Source: Ramlibacter algicola (GTDB lineage: Bacteria > Pseudomonadota > Gammaproteobacteria > Burkholderiales > Burkholderiaceae_C). From it: a DNA stretch of 64,000 bases. Positions 8,783 to 17,269 of this stretch are shown here, piece after piece (position 1 is the first letter of the stretch; each line of letters begins with the position of its first letter). The stretch covers positions 496,001-560,000 of the forward strand of contig NZ_JAEDAO010000001.1 of NCBI RefSeq assembly GCF_016641735.1, written 5' to 3'. The translations under genes were made by a program, and so were the position numbers. The notes beneath the pieces are model-generated. The model had not been told where the DNA came from, did not search any database, and worked only from the letters and a program-made list of their open reading frames with translations.

Positions 8783-10015
8783 GTGCAGACCCACCTGTCC
8801 CCCGAGTTCGCCGGCACCGACGCCGGCCGCGAAGCCGAAGCCATCCTGCGCAAGTGCGTGCACTGCGGCTTCTGCACCGCCACCTGCCCGACCTACCAGG
8901 TGCTGGGCGACGAGCTCGATGGCCCGCGCGGTCGCATCTACCTGATCAAGCAGGTGCTCGAAGGCGAGCAGCCGACGGAGAAGACGCAGCTGCACCTTGA
9001 CCGCTGCCTGACCTGCCGCAACTGCGAGAGCACCTGCCCGAGCGGCGTCGACTACGGGCACCTGGTCGACATCGGCCGCCGCATCGTGGAGGAGAAGGTG
9101 CCGCGCGGCGCCGGCTCGCGCGCGCTGCGCTGGTCGCTCAAGGAAGGCCTCACCTCGCCCGTGTTCGGCCCGGCGATGAAGCTCGGGCAAGCGGTGCGCG
9201 GCCTGCTGCCCGGCGTGCTGAAGGACAAGGTGCCGGCCAGGCGCCCCGGCGGCGCGTGGCCGCAGCGCACGCATGCGCGCAAGGTGCTGATGCTGGCCGG
9301 CTGCGTGCAGCCCTCGATGGCGCCGAACATCAATGCCGCCACCGCGCGCGTGCTCGATGCCGCCGGCATCCAGGCGGGGATCGCCGGCGAAGCAGGCTGC
9401 TGCGGCGCCGTGAAGTTCCACCTGAACGACCAGGAGGGCGGCCTGGCGCAGATGCGCCGCAACATCGACGCCTGGTGGCCCTCCGTCGAACGCGGCGAGG
9501 TCGAGGCGATCGTGATGAACGCGTCGGGCTGCGGCGTCACGGTGCGCGAGTACGGCCACCACCTGAAATACGACGCCGCGTATGCGGACAAGGCGCGCCG
9601 CATCAGCGAGCTCACGCGCGACCTGAGCGAACTGCTGCCCGACCTGCTGCCCGCGCTGCGTGGCCAGGTGAAGGTGCCCCAGGGCGTGCTGGCGTACCAC
9701 CCGCCGTGCACGCTGCAGCATGGCCAGAAATTGCGCGGCGGCGTGGAGACCAACCTGCGCGAGCTGGGCTTCGACGTGCGGGTCGCGATCAACGAATCGC
9801 ACCTGTGCTGCGGGTCGGCCGGCACCTACTCGGTGCTGCATCCGGACATCGCCAAGTCGCTGCGCGACCGCAAGCTGGAGCACCTGGGCGCGCTGGACCC
9901 CGTGGCAGTGCTATCCGCCAACATCGGCTGCATCACGCACCTGCAGTCGGGCACCGGCACGCCGGTGAGGCATTGGGTCGAAGTGCTGGACGAAGCGCTC
10001 GCCTGCAACAGTTGA
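8783..10015 (+). CDS. glcF: Glycolate oxidase iron-sulfur subunit GlcF
   Basis: 410 residues. Two ferredoxin-type clusters are coded by C25-x2-C28-x2-C31-x3-C35 and C75-x2-C78-x2-C81-x3-C85. Two CCG domains follow, with GCCGAVKFHL and LCCGSAGTYS, as in GlcF, LutA and GlpC. It passes electrons from the flavin subunits to the quinone pool. It starts with GTG at 8783, one base after the glcE stop, so the two are translationally coupled. Confidence 0.93.
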   Translation: MQTHLSPEFAGTDAGREAEAILRKCVHCGFCTATCPTYQVLGDELDGPRGRIYLIKQVLEGEQPTEKTQLHLDRCLTCRNCESTCPSGVDYGHLVDIGRRIVEEKVPRGAGSRALRWSLKEGLTSPVFGPAMKLGQAVRGLLPGVLKDKVPARRPGGAWPQRTHARKVLMLAGCVQPSMAPNINAATARVLDAAGIQAGIAGEAGCCGAVKFHLNDQEGGLAQMRRNIDAWWPSVERGEVEAIVMNASGCGVTVREYGHHLKYDAAYADKARRISELTRDLSELLPDLLPALRGQVKVPQGVLAYHPPCTLQHGQKLRGGVETNLRELGFDVRVAINESHLCCGSAGTYSVLHPDIAKSLRDRKLEHLGALDPVAVLSANIGCITHLQSGTGTPVRHWVEVLDEALACNS

Positions 10016-10022
10016 TTGCCCA

Positions 10023-10038
10023 GCCACCTTCCGGTGGC
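10023..10038 (+). terminator. Hairpin after glcF
   Basis: GCCACC-TTCC-GGTGGC, a 6-bp stem with a four-base loop located just after the glcF stop codon and before the phasin leader. No U-tract follows, so termination would be weak or Rho-assisted. Confidence 0.3.
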
Positions 10039-10083
10039 GATGCGCCTAGATTGGGTCGATTGCAACTCCGGCAGGAGACCCAG

Positions 10084-10599
10084 ATGGCGACTTCCAAGCG
10101 TTCCACGTCCACCGCGTCCACGGATGCCGATGAAACCCAGGCCTTGGGCACCACCGGCGCGTTCGCCGAGGCGAGCCGGCAGCAAATGGCCACTGCTGTC
10201 GAATCCCTTGGCGTGATGTTCCGCGCTGCCGAGTCGCTGCAGCAGGCCCAGCTGCACATGGCGCAGCGCGCGGCGTTGCTGCACGCGCAGGCGGCCGAGA
10301 ACATCCGCAAGGCCAGCAGCCCGGTGGAACTGGTGTCGATCCAGTCGACGCTGCTGCTGTACGAGTACCAGGAAGCGATGCGCTACTGGCAGGAGCTGAT
10401 GGGGGCCTCGGCCAAGGCGGGGGCCGAGATGGCGCGCCGTCGCGCGCCCCGCGAGGCGGCCGACGACGGCGTGGCCACGTCGCCGGGCGCCGCGATGATG
10501 GGCGCCGCCATGAGCGCCGCAGCGCCGATGGCCGACGCGTTCCAGCAGATGTTCACGGCGCCGCTGAAAGCCGCGCAGCAGGCGCAGCAGACGCACTGA
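10084..10599 (+). CDS. Phasin family protein
   Basis: 171 residues, Ala/Gln-rich and almost entirely helical, with the phasin core from about residue 30 to 120 (AFAEASRQQMATAVE through ENIRKASSPVELVSIQ). Phasins coat polyhydroxyalkanoate granules and control their size. The start at 10084 has a GGAGA ribosome-binding site seven bases ahead. Monocistronic between glcF and the convergent peroxidase gene. The C-terminal Ala/Met-rich tail is of low complexity. Confidence 0.82.
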   Translation: MATSKRSTSTASTDADETQALGTTGAFAEASRQQMATAVESLGVMFRAAESLQQAQLHMAQRAALLHAQAAENIRKASSPVELVSIQSTLLLYEYQEAMRYWQELMGASAKAGAEMARRRAPREAADDGVATSPGAAMMGAAMSAAAPMADAFQQMFTAPLKAAQQAQQTH

Positions 10600-10607
10600 C
10601 GTGCGTC
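10590..10607. terminator. Hairpin shared by two convergent genes
   Basis: GACGCAC-TGAC-GTGCGTC, a perfect 7-bp stem with a four-base loop that spans the stop codons of the phasin and peroxidase genes. It works equally in both directions; there is no U-run. Confidence 0.4.
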
Positions 10608-11091
10608 AGGCGGCCAGGGCGGCCTCGATGTCCCTGGCCAGCTTCTCCGGCTCTTCCTGCGGCGCGTAGCGCTTGACGACCTGGCCGTCCTTGCCGACCA
10701 GGAACTTGGTGAAGTTCCACTTGATCGCCTTGCTGCCCAGCAGCCCGGGCGCTTCGGTGGTCAGCCACTTCCACAGCGGCGCCGCCTTGTCGCCGTTGAC
10801 GTCCACCTTGGACATCATCGGGAAGTCGACGCCGTAGTTGCGCTCGCAGAACTGCGCGATCTCGTCGTTGCTGCCGGGATCCTGCGAACCGAACTGGTTG
10901 CACGGGAAGCCGACGACGACCAGCCCGCGGTCCACGTACTGCTGGTACAGCTTCTGCAGCCCGCCGAACTGCGGCGTGAAGCCGCAGGCGCTGGCGGTGT
11001 TGACGACGAGGACGACCTTGCCGGCGTACTGCTTCAGGTCCACCGGCTGGCCGTCGATGCCTTGGACCTGGAAGTCGTGGAGGGTGCTCAT
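10606..11091 (-). CDS. Glutathione peroxidase (thiol-dependent, BtuE-like)
   Basis: 161 residues, the usual size of bacterial cysteine-type glutathione peroxidases. The peroxidatic Cys36 is in NTASACGFTPQF; the FPCNQFGSQDPG and WNFTKFLV signatures supply the rest of the active site. No export signal, so cytoplasmic; it reduces hydrogen peroxide and lipid hydroperoxides, probably with thioredoxin or glutathione. The ATG at 11091 overlaps the stop of the upstream EamA gene by four bases (ATGA), so the two are coupled. The longer in-frame start lacks homology-like sequence. Confidence 0.9.
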   Translation of the reverse strand: MSTLHDFQVQGIDGQPVDLKQYAGKVVLVVNTASACGFTPQFGGLQKLYQQYVDRGLVVVGFPCNQFGSQDPGSNDEIAQFCERNYGVDFPMMSKVDVNGDKAAPLWKWLTTEAPGLLGSKAIKWNFTKFLVGKDGQVVKRYAPQEEPEKLARDIEAALAA

Positions 11092-12002
11092 GCGGCGGAT
11101 TGTGGCTGCGCGGAGTCTCCTTGGCGAGGGGAGGCCCAAGCCGCCCATCCGGCGGCGGCCACGATGAGCGCGCCGCCGGCCCAGGTGCGCGACGACAGCT
11201 CGGCCGCATCGAGCAGGACCGACGACACGCTGGCGAACAGCACCTCGGACAGCATGACCAGCGCGGTGGTCTGCGCCGGCAGCCGCGACGCGCCGAACTG
11301 CAGGCAGGCATTGCCGGCCAGGAACCCGAGCGTCAGCACCAGCGCGAGCGCCGTGCCGGCAATACCGACCAAGGCAGGCGCCGGCACCGCACCCTGCGCC
11401 ATGCCCAGCAGCGCCGCGCTGCTGGCCGCGAGCGCCCCGCCGGTGAACATCGCGCCGACCCGCGCCACGGACGGCGCGTCCTGCAGGCGCCGCAGCAGGA
11501 TGTTGGTCAGCGCGAAGCTGAAGCCGCCCAGCAGCGCCAGCAGGTCGGGCAGCGCGCGCGGCACGGGCAGTGGCATGCCGGGCTCGTGCAGGATCACCAC
11601 CAGTCCAACGAGCGCGAGCGCCAGCCGTACGATCGCCGCCATGGTCGGCCGCTCACCGAGCAGCGGCCAAGCCAGCAGCACGCTCCATGCCGGCATCAGG
11701 TAGAAGAGCAGCACCACGCGCACGACGTCGCCGACGGTCACCGCCCAGTTGAAGCCGACGTTGGTGATCCCCGCCGCGAGCATCAGCGCCCACAGTTGCC
11801 CGTGCGAGCCGAACGCGCGCCAGGCGTGCGGTTGCACGGCGAGCAGCAGGGCGATGGCGACGACGTAGATGAAGGCGGTGGCCCACAGCGGATGCAGGCC
11901 CTGCGCCTGCAGCTGGCGGAACGGCCACCACGACACGCCCCAGACGAAGGCGTTGGCGACCAGCGCCAGCGCGGGAGCTACGCGCCCCTCAATGCGGACC
12001 AT
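11088..12002 (-). CDS. EamA family (DMT superfamily) transporter
   Basis: 304 residues with about ten hydrophobic helices arranged as two EamA repeats (roughly residues 10-140 and 155-290). The first repeat opens with FVWGVSWWPFRQLQAQGLHP, typical of the family. Members export amino acids, nucleosides or metabolites; the substrate cannot be read from sequence. It overlaps the upstream lplT-like gene by 14 bp and the downstream peroxidase gene by 4 bp, making a three-gene minus-strand operon. Confidence 0.85.
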   Translation of the reverse strand: MVRIEGRVAPALALVANAFVWGVSWWPFRQLQAQGLHPLWATAFIYVVAIALLLAVQPHAWRAFGSHGQLWALMLAAGITNVGFNWAVTVGDVVRVVLLFYLMPAWSVLLAWPLLGERPTMAAIVRLALALVGLVVILHEPGMPLPVPRALPDLLALLGGFSFALTNILLRRLQDAPSVARVGAMFTGGALAASSAALLGMAQGAVPAPALVGIAGTALALVLTLGFLAGNACLQFGASRLPAQTTALVMLSEVLFASVSSVLLDAAELSSRTWAGGALIVAAAGWAAWASPRQGDSAQPQSAA

Positions 12003-13278
12003 GCGCCGGGTCTTGGCGCGCGATGCGCAGCAGGTGGTCGACTTCTTCCTTGTGCTTGACCAGGTTGCTGGCGTGCCAGCGCTGGATCAGCCACATCATG
12101 GAGGCGACCACGATGCCGAAGGCGGTGATCGCGCCGAAGGCGGACAGGCCCAGGCCCGCCGACAGGCTGTAGAACGCGCCCAGGCCCAGGATGCAGGCCT
12201 GCTCGTTGAAGTTCTGCACGGCGATCGAGCGGCCTGCGCCCATCAGGTTGTGGCCACGGTGCTGCAGCAATGCATTCATTGGCACGACGAGGAAGCCGCC
12301 CAGCGCGCCCAGCAGGATCAGGAACGGCGCGGCGACCCAGACGTTGGTGATGAAGTTCATCAGGATCACCAGCACGCCCATCGCGATGCCCAGCGGCATC
12401 ACGCTGGTGGCCATGTCCAGCCGCATGCGCACCGACGCGACGATGGCGCCGACCGCGGTGCCCAGCGCCACGACGCCGCTGAGCGACGAGGCCTGCGTGG
12501 TGCTGTAGCCCAGGGCCGCGGCACTCCAGGCCAGGATGATGTAGCGCAGGTTGCCGGACACGCCCCAGAACAGCGTCGTCGTCGCCAGCGAGATCTGGCC
12601 CAGCTTGTCGCGCCACAGGCGCGAGTTGCAGGACCAGAAATCGGGCACGAGCTCCAGCGGGTTGCGTGGCATCGCGCGCATCTCGACGCCGGTGATGGGG
12701 ATGCGCGTGTTGAACCAGGCCGCCAGCGCGTACACGAAGATCACCACCGCAATGGCCGCTTCGGGCGGTGTGTCGATGCCGGTGTCGAAGATCGGGAAGT
12801 CCAACGCGAGCAGGCGCGTGGACATCGCGTGGCCCACCAGCTGGCCGCCCAGCAGGATGCCCAGGATGATCGACGCGATGGTCAGGCCCTCGATCCAGCC
12901 GTTGGCCTTGACCAGCTGCGACGCGGGCAGCAGCTCGGTGAGGATGCCGTACTTGGCCGGCGAGTAGGCCGCGGCGCCCAGGCCCACGATGGCGTACGCC
13001 ATCAGCGGGTGGGTGCCGAACAGCATCATCAGGCAGCCCACGACCTTGATCGCGTTGCTGACGAACATGACGTAGCCCTTGGGCCGCGCGTCGGCGTACG
13101 CGCCCACGAACGGCGCCAGCACCACGTAGAACAGCGCGAACATGGGCACCAGCGCCGCGCGCTGCCACTCGGCGGCGCCGCCCGACTTCAGCAGTTCCAC
13201 GGCCGCGACGAACAGCGCGTTGTCCGCCAGCGACGAGAAGAACTGCGCCGCCATGATCGTGTAGAAGCCGCGCTTCAT
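11989..13278 (-). CDS. lplT: LplT-like lysophospholipid MFS transporter
   Basis: 429 residues, twelve predicted membrane helices. The opening MKRGFYTIMAAQFFSSLADN, the YADARPKG loop between helices 2 and 3 and AAYSPAKYGILTELLP match LplT, which flips lysophospholipids across the inner membrane for re-acylation by Aas. In many proteobacteria lplT is fused to or next to aas; no acyltransferase gene is present here. ATG 13278 begins the conserved region; the longer frame upstream is antisense to the alr leader. First gene of the operon, divergent from alr. Confidence 0.85.
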   Translation of the reverse strand: MKRGFYTIMAAQFFSSLADNALFVAAVELLKSGGAAEWQRAALVPMFALFYVVLAPFVGAYADARPKGYVMFVSNAIKVVGCLMMLFGTHPLMAYAIVGLGAAAYSPAKYGILTELLPASQLVKANGWIEGLTIASIILGILLGGQLVGHAMSTRLLALDFPIFDTGIDTPPEAAIAVVIFVYALAAWFNTRIPITGVEMRAMPRNPLELVPDFWSCNSRLWRDKLGQISLATTTLFWGVSGNLRYIILAWSAAALGYSTTQASSLSGVVALGTAVGAIVASVRMRLDMATSVMPLGIAMGVLVILMNFITNVWVAAPFLILLGALGGFLVVPMNALLQHRGHNLMGAGRSIAVQNFNEQACILGLGAFYSLSAGLGLSAFGAITAFGIVVASMMWLIQRWHASNLVKHKEEVDHLLRIARQDPAHGPH

Positions 13279-13405
13279 GACCTTGGCGGATGGGCCAGCT
13301 CGGGACGGCCGGCGAGGGGACGGACTACGGTCTTCAAACCGCGGAAGGGTATCACGCGTGTAATGCCAAAATCCTCGCGGTTCCCTCCCCAGCGACGCCC
13401 CCCCA

Positions 13406-14500
13406 ATGCCGCGCCCGATCCAGGCCACCATCCATCCCGACGCCCTGCGGGCGAACCTCGAACGCATGCGCCGCGCCGCGCCCGACGCCAAGGTGTGGGC
13501 CATCGTCAAGGCCAACGCCTATGGCCATGGCATCGAGCGCGTGTACGAGGGCCTGCGGGGCGCCGACGGGTTCGCACTGCTGGACCTGGCCGAGGCCGAG
13601 CGCGTGCGCGCGCTGGGCTGGCGCGGGCCGATCCTGCTGCTGGAAGGCGCCTTCGAGGCGCGCGACCTCGAACTCTGTTCGCGGCTGAACCTGTGGCATG
13701 CCGTGCACTGCGAGGAGCAGATCGACTGGCTGGCCGCGCACAAGACGCACCAGCCGCACCGCGTATTCCTCAAATTGAACTCCGGGATGAACCGCCTGGG
13801 CTTCACGCCGGCCGCCTTCCGCACGGCCTGGGTGCGGCTGGACGCGCTGCCGCAGGTCGACGAGATCTCGCTGATGACGCACTTCAGCGATTCCGATGCG
13901 GCGCGCGGCGTGGCGCACCAGATGCGGGTCTTCGCCGAGGCGACGAAGGACCTGCCCGGCGAGCGCACGCTGTCCAACAGCGCCGCCGTCCTGCGCCACG
14001 CCCAGGACGCCAACGTCCGCGCCGACTGGGTGCGCCCCGGCATCGCGGTGTACGGCAGCGCGCCCGACTTCCCCGAGCACGCCGCCGCCCACTGGCAGTT
14101 GCAGCCGACGATGACGCTGTCGTCGAAGTTGATCGGGGTGCAGCAATTGCAGGCGGGGGACACGGTGGGCTACGGATCCACCTTCACCGCCGACGCGCCG
14201 CTGCGCATCGGCGTCGTGGCGTGTGGGTATGCGGACGGCTACCCGCGCCACTGTTCGACCGGCACGCCGATCCTGGTCGAGGGCGTGAAGACGCGGCTGG
14301 TGGGGCGCGTGAGCATGGACATGCTGACCGTCGACCTCGCGCCGGTGCCGAATGCGCGCATCGGCAGCGAGGTGACGCTGTGGGGAAACGGGCCGAAGGG
14401 GACCGTGCAGCCGATCGATGAAGTGGCGAGGGCGGGCGGGACCGTGGCCTATGAGTTGATGTGTGCACTGGCGGCGCGGGTGCCGGTGCTGGTCGCCTAG
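13406..14500 (+). CDS. alr: Alanine racemase
   Basis: 364 residues, a fold-type III PLP enzyme. The PLP lysine is Lys35 in [10 protein letters not shown]; the second catalytic region with Tyr is seen in GYADGYPR, and GRVSMDM is intact. It interconverts L- and D-alanine for peptidoglycan synthesis in the cytoplasm. The start at 13406 fits the family's usual N-terminus. It is divergent from the lplT-like gene and followed by a REP-like repeat. In many Burkholderiales alr and lplT are neighbours, so this is conserved context. Confidence 0.96.
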   Translation: MPRPIQATIHPDALRANLERMRRAAPDAKVWAIVKANAYGHGIERVYEGLRGADGFALLDLAEAERVRALGWRGPILLLEGAFEARDLELCSRLNLWHAVHCEEQIDWLAAHKTHQPHRVFLKLNSGMNRLGFTPAAFRTAWVRLDALPQVDEISLMTHFSDSDAARGVAHQMRVFAEATKDLPGERTLSNSAAVLRHAQDANVRADWVRPGIAVYGSAPDFPEHAAAHWQLQPTMTLSSKLIGVQQLQAGDTVGYGSTFTADAPLRIGVVACGYADGYPRHCSTGTPILVEGVKTRLVGRVSMDMLTVDLAPVPNARIGSEVTLWGNGPKGTVQPIDEVARAGGTVAYELMCALAARVPVLVA

Positions 14501-14586
14501 TCGTCATTCCCGCGAAGGCGGGAATCCACCGCGTCCATTCAGAAGCTCGATGGAAGCGATGGGTCCCGCCTCCGCGGGGACGACGG
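14501..14586. repeat. REP-like palindromic repeat, family A
   Basis: Starts with CGTCATTCCCGCGAAGGCGG and ends with CCTCCGCGGGGACGACGG; each end is itself a hairpin and the two ends are related in inverted orientation. Located in the convergent spacer between alr and the EamA gene. Same family as 24499-24586 and, inverted, 41043-41131. Confidence 0.8.
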
Positions 14587-14588
14587 GT

Positions 14589-15506
14589 TCAGGACTTCTT
14601 CCGCATCCCCAGCACCATCACCGCCCCCACCACGATCAGCGCCCCCACGACCTGGATCGGCGCGATCGCCTGGCCCAGGATCAGCCAGCCGAGCACCAGC
14701 GCGAACACCGGCTCGACGTTCATGATCGCGCTGTTGCCCACAACGCCCAGCTTGGGCAGCACGGTGAACATGATCGTGAAGGCGGTGCCGTAGAGGAACG
14801 TGAGCGCCGCAATGCCGCCCCAGCCGGCCGGCGCGGTGGGCAGGTGGAAGCCGCCTTGCAGCGTGACCGTGACCAGCGCGACCAGCGACGCCATGCACAT
14901 CGTGGTGGCGGTGCGCACGCGGCCGTCGACGTCGCCGGCTTCGTGCTGCGTGAGCACCAAGGCGAGCGCAAAGGTGGCGGCTGCCGCCAGCGCGAAGCCG
15001 ACGCCGGCGCCGATGCGGCTCCACTGGCCGGCAGCGCCGAGACCTGAGGCCGCGCCGAGAACGTCGAGGGCCAGCGCCAGCCCGAACAGGATCACCGGCA
15101 TCGCCAGCAGCATCGCCTTCTCGGGCCTGGTGCGGTAGACGATGCCCGACCAGATCGCAGTCCAGATCGGATAGGTGTTGAACGCCAGCAGCGCCAGCGC
15201 CACCGGCAGCCGCGCGACGGCGGAATAGAGGCACAGGCTCTGGATGCCGATCAGCAGCCCGATGACCGGCAGCATCTTCTTGTGCCGCGCGGTGAAGGCG
15301 ACCTTCACCCGCTGCGACGCGAGGATGGCGATGATCACCAGCGCCGTCACGGTGCTGCGGAACACCACGGCCGTCGCGACGTCGACGCCGTTGTTGAAGG
15401 CGATGCGCGCCGCGACGTGGTTGGCGCCCATCATCACCGCGATCAGCAGCAGCGTCGCGAACGCGGCGCCGGACAGGGCGCGTTGGCCGGGCAGGACCGC
15501 CGTCAT
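14589..15506 (-). CDS. EamA family transporter, last gene of the hpa operon
   Basis: 305 residues with ten predicted helices in two EamA repeats (about residues 12-145 and 160-300) and a short basic C-terminus. It begins two bases after the stop of the ketopantoate-reductase-like gene, so it belongs to the same transcript and is the promoter-distal end of the 9-kb hpa operon. It could move an aromatic acid or pathway intermediate, or only relieve a toxic by-product; the substrate is unknown. A family A repeat follows the stop codon. Confidence 0.85.
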   Translation of the reverse strand: MTAVLPGQRALSGAAFATLLLIAVMMGANHVAARIAFNNGVDVATAVVFRSTVTALVIIAILASQRVKVAFTARHKKMLPVIGLLIGIQSLCLYSAVARLPVALALLAFNTYPIWTAIWSGIVYRTRPEKAMLLAMPVILFGLALALDVLGAASGLGAAGQWSRIGAGVGFALAAAATFALALVLTQHEAGDVDGRVRTATTMCMASLVALVTVTLQGGFHLPTAPAGWGGIAALTFLYGTAFTIMFTVLPKLGVVGNSAIMNVEPVFALVLGWLILGQAIAPIQVVGALIVVGAVMVLGMRKKS

Positions 15507-15507
15507 C

Positions 15508-16482
15508 TCAGTACAGGCCGTGCACGCGCGCGTGCAGCCGCGCCAGGCCGAGCAGCGTGTCGGTGAAGGGCGTCGGCACCTTGGTGAGTTGCCCCAGTTC
15601 GCGCACGACGGTGACGAGCGCATCCAGCTCCACGGACTTGCCCGCTTCCACGTCCTGCAGCATCGACGTCTTCATGGCGCCGAGCTTGCGCGTGACGGCG
15701 TGGCGGTCTTCCGGCGTCTGCTCGATCGGGATGCCGATGCGCGCGCCGATCTCCTTGGCCTCGAGCATCACGCGCGAGACGAACGCGCGCACCAGCTCGT
15801 CGTCCAGCATGCGATCCGTCGTCGCGCCGGTGAACGCGCTGATCGGGTTCATCGTCATGTTGCCCCACAGCTTGTACCAGGCGTCCTTCTGGATCTGGTC
15901 GGACAGCTGCACCTCGTGGCCGGCCTGCTGCAACGCCTCGACGAGCCGGCGCACGCGCGCCGTCTTCTCGCCCGAGGGCTCGCCGACGATCAGCTTGTTG
16001 CCGAAGTGGTGCTTGACGTAGCCGGGCGAGTGCAGCGAGCAGCTCGCATGCACGACGCAGCCGATGATGTGCCGGCCGGGAATCGCGCGCGCGATGCTGC
16101 CGCCCGGATCGACCGCCTGCAGCTTCGTGCCGGCCAGCTCGCCACCGAAGCCCTCGAAGAACCACCACGGCACGCCGTTCATGGCGGTCATCACCATGGT
16201 CTCCGGGCCGATCAGCGGACCGATGCCCTTGGCCACGTCCGCCATCGCCGGCGCCTTGACCGCGACGATCACCAGGTCCTGCACGCCGAGCTCGCGCGGA
16301 TCGCTGCTGGAGCGCACGGGCGCCGAATGCGTGGTGCCGCCTTCGTCCAGCCGCAGCCCGTGCAGCTGCAGCGCGTCCAGCGTCGCATTGCGCGCCACCA
16401 CGCTCACTTCATGGCCCGCGCGCGCGAGATGCGTGCCGACCCAGCCGCCGATCGCGCCGGCGCCGTAGATGCAGACTTTCAT
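15508..16482 (-). CDS. 2-dehydropantoate 2-reductase family (ApbA/PanE-like) oxidoreductase
   Basis: 324 residues. Rossmann NADP site GAGAIGGWVG at residues 7-16, followed by the ApbA N-domain; the C-domain has the family signature WYKLWGNMTMNPISAFTG with its lysine and asparagines. PanE proper reduces ketopantoate for pantothenate synthesis, but many paralogues in catabolic operons reduce other 2-oxo acids. Here the gene overlaps the aldolase gene upstream by four bases (ATGA) and is followed at once by the transporter, which argues for a catabolic role. The exact substrate is not known. Confidence 0.82.
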   Translation of the reverse strand: MKVCIYGAGAIGGWVGTHLARAGHEVSVVARNATLDALQLHGLRLDEGGTTHSAPVRSSSDPRELGVQDLVIVAVKAPAMADVAKGIGPLIGPETMVMTAMNGVPWWFFEGFGGELAGTKLQAVDPGGSIARAIPGRHIIGCVVHASCSLHSPGYVKHHFGNKLIVGEPSGEKTARVRRLVEALQQAGHEVQLSDQIQKDAWYKLWGNMTMNPISAFTGATTDRMLDDELVRAFVSRVMLEAKEIGARIGIPIEQTPEDRHAVTRKLGAMKTSMLQDVEAGKSVELDALVTVVRELGQLTKVPTPFTDTLLGLARLHARVHGLY

Positions 16483-17249
16483 TGCTTGTAGTTCGTCCCG
16501 CTCTTGGCTTCCATCAGGCGCGTCATGGCATCGAACACGTCCTGCCCGGCGCCGAACTTCTGGTCCCACTGGAACGAGTCCTGCACCGTCTTCTCCGCCA
16601 CGTGCAGCGGCACGGGAATGGCGGGACCGAGCGCCGCCTGGGCCACCTGCACGTCGCAGGCACGCTGCAGGGTCCACAGCCGCACGAACGCGAGCGGCAC
16701 CGTGCGGCCCCAGGACAGCAGGCCGTGGTTGCGCAGGATCACCGCGGGCTTGTCGCCGATGTTCTTCAACAGGCGCGGCGTTTCATCGTCGTGGATCGTG
16801 ATGCCCTCGAAGTCGTGGTACGCCACCAACCCGTGCAGCTGCGCCGAGTAGAAGTTGTTCTGCGCCAGCCCGCCCTGCGTGCACGCGACCGCCAGCCCGT
16901 TGGTGGTGTGCGTGTGCATCACGCAGTGCGCGTCGGGAATGTTCTCGTGGATCGCCGAGTGCACGGTGAAGCCGGCGGGGTTCACCGGCCACGGGTTGTC
17001 GTCCAGCTTGCGCCCGTGCACGTCGATCTTGAGCAGGTTGCCGGCGGTGACTTCGCTGTAGTGCAGCCCGAACGGGTTGATCAGGAACTGCTTCGCGCCA
17101 CCGGTGACGCTGTCGGGCAGGCGCACCGTGATGTGGTTGTAGATCATCTCGGTCCAGCCGAGCATGTCGAAGATGCGGTACGCCGCGGCCAGCTGCACGC
17201 GCGCCGCCCACTCGTCGGGATGCATCTTGGGTTGCAGGACGGCGTTCAT
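16479..17249 (-). CDS. Class II aldolase/adducin family protein
   Basis: 256 residues. The zinc-site histidines appear in CVMHTHTTNGLAV and in the downstream LRNHGLLSWGRT; the N-terminal helix pattern and INPFGLHYSEVTAGNLLKID are typical of class II aldolases such as fuculose-phosphate aldolase relatives. Starts at ATG 17249 with GGAGACG about 5 bases ahead and lies 20 bp after hpaI. A second member of the family is found at 53177 in the tcu cluster. Function in the hpa operon is unknown: a retro-aldol, decarboxylase or epimerase step on a side product is possible. Confidence 0.83.
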   Translation of the reverse strand: MNAVLQPKMHPDEWAARVQLAAAYRIFDMLGWTEMIYNHITVRLPDSVTGGAKQFLINPFGLHYSEVTAGNLLKIDVHGRKLDDNPWPVNPAGFTVHSAIHENIPDAHCVMHTHTTNGLAVACTQGGLAQNNFYSAQLHGLVAYHDFEGITIHDDETPRLLKNIGDKPAVILRNHGLLSWGRTVPLAFVRLWTLQRACDVQVAQAALGPAIPVPLHVAEKTVQDSFQWDQKFGAGQDVFDAMTRLMEAKSGTNYKQ

Positions 17250-17269
17250 GCGCGTCTCCTTCGCCGGAT

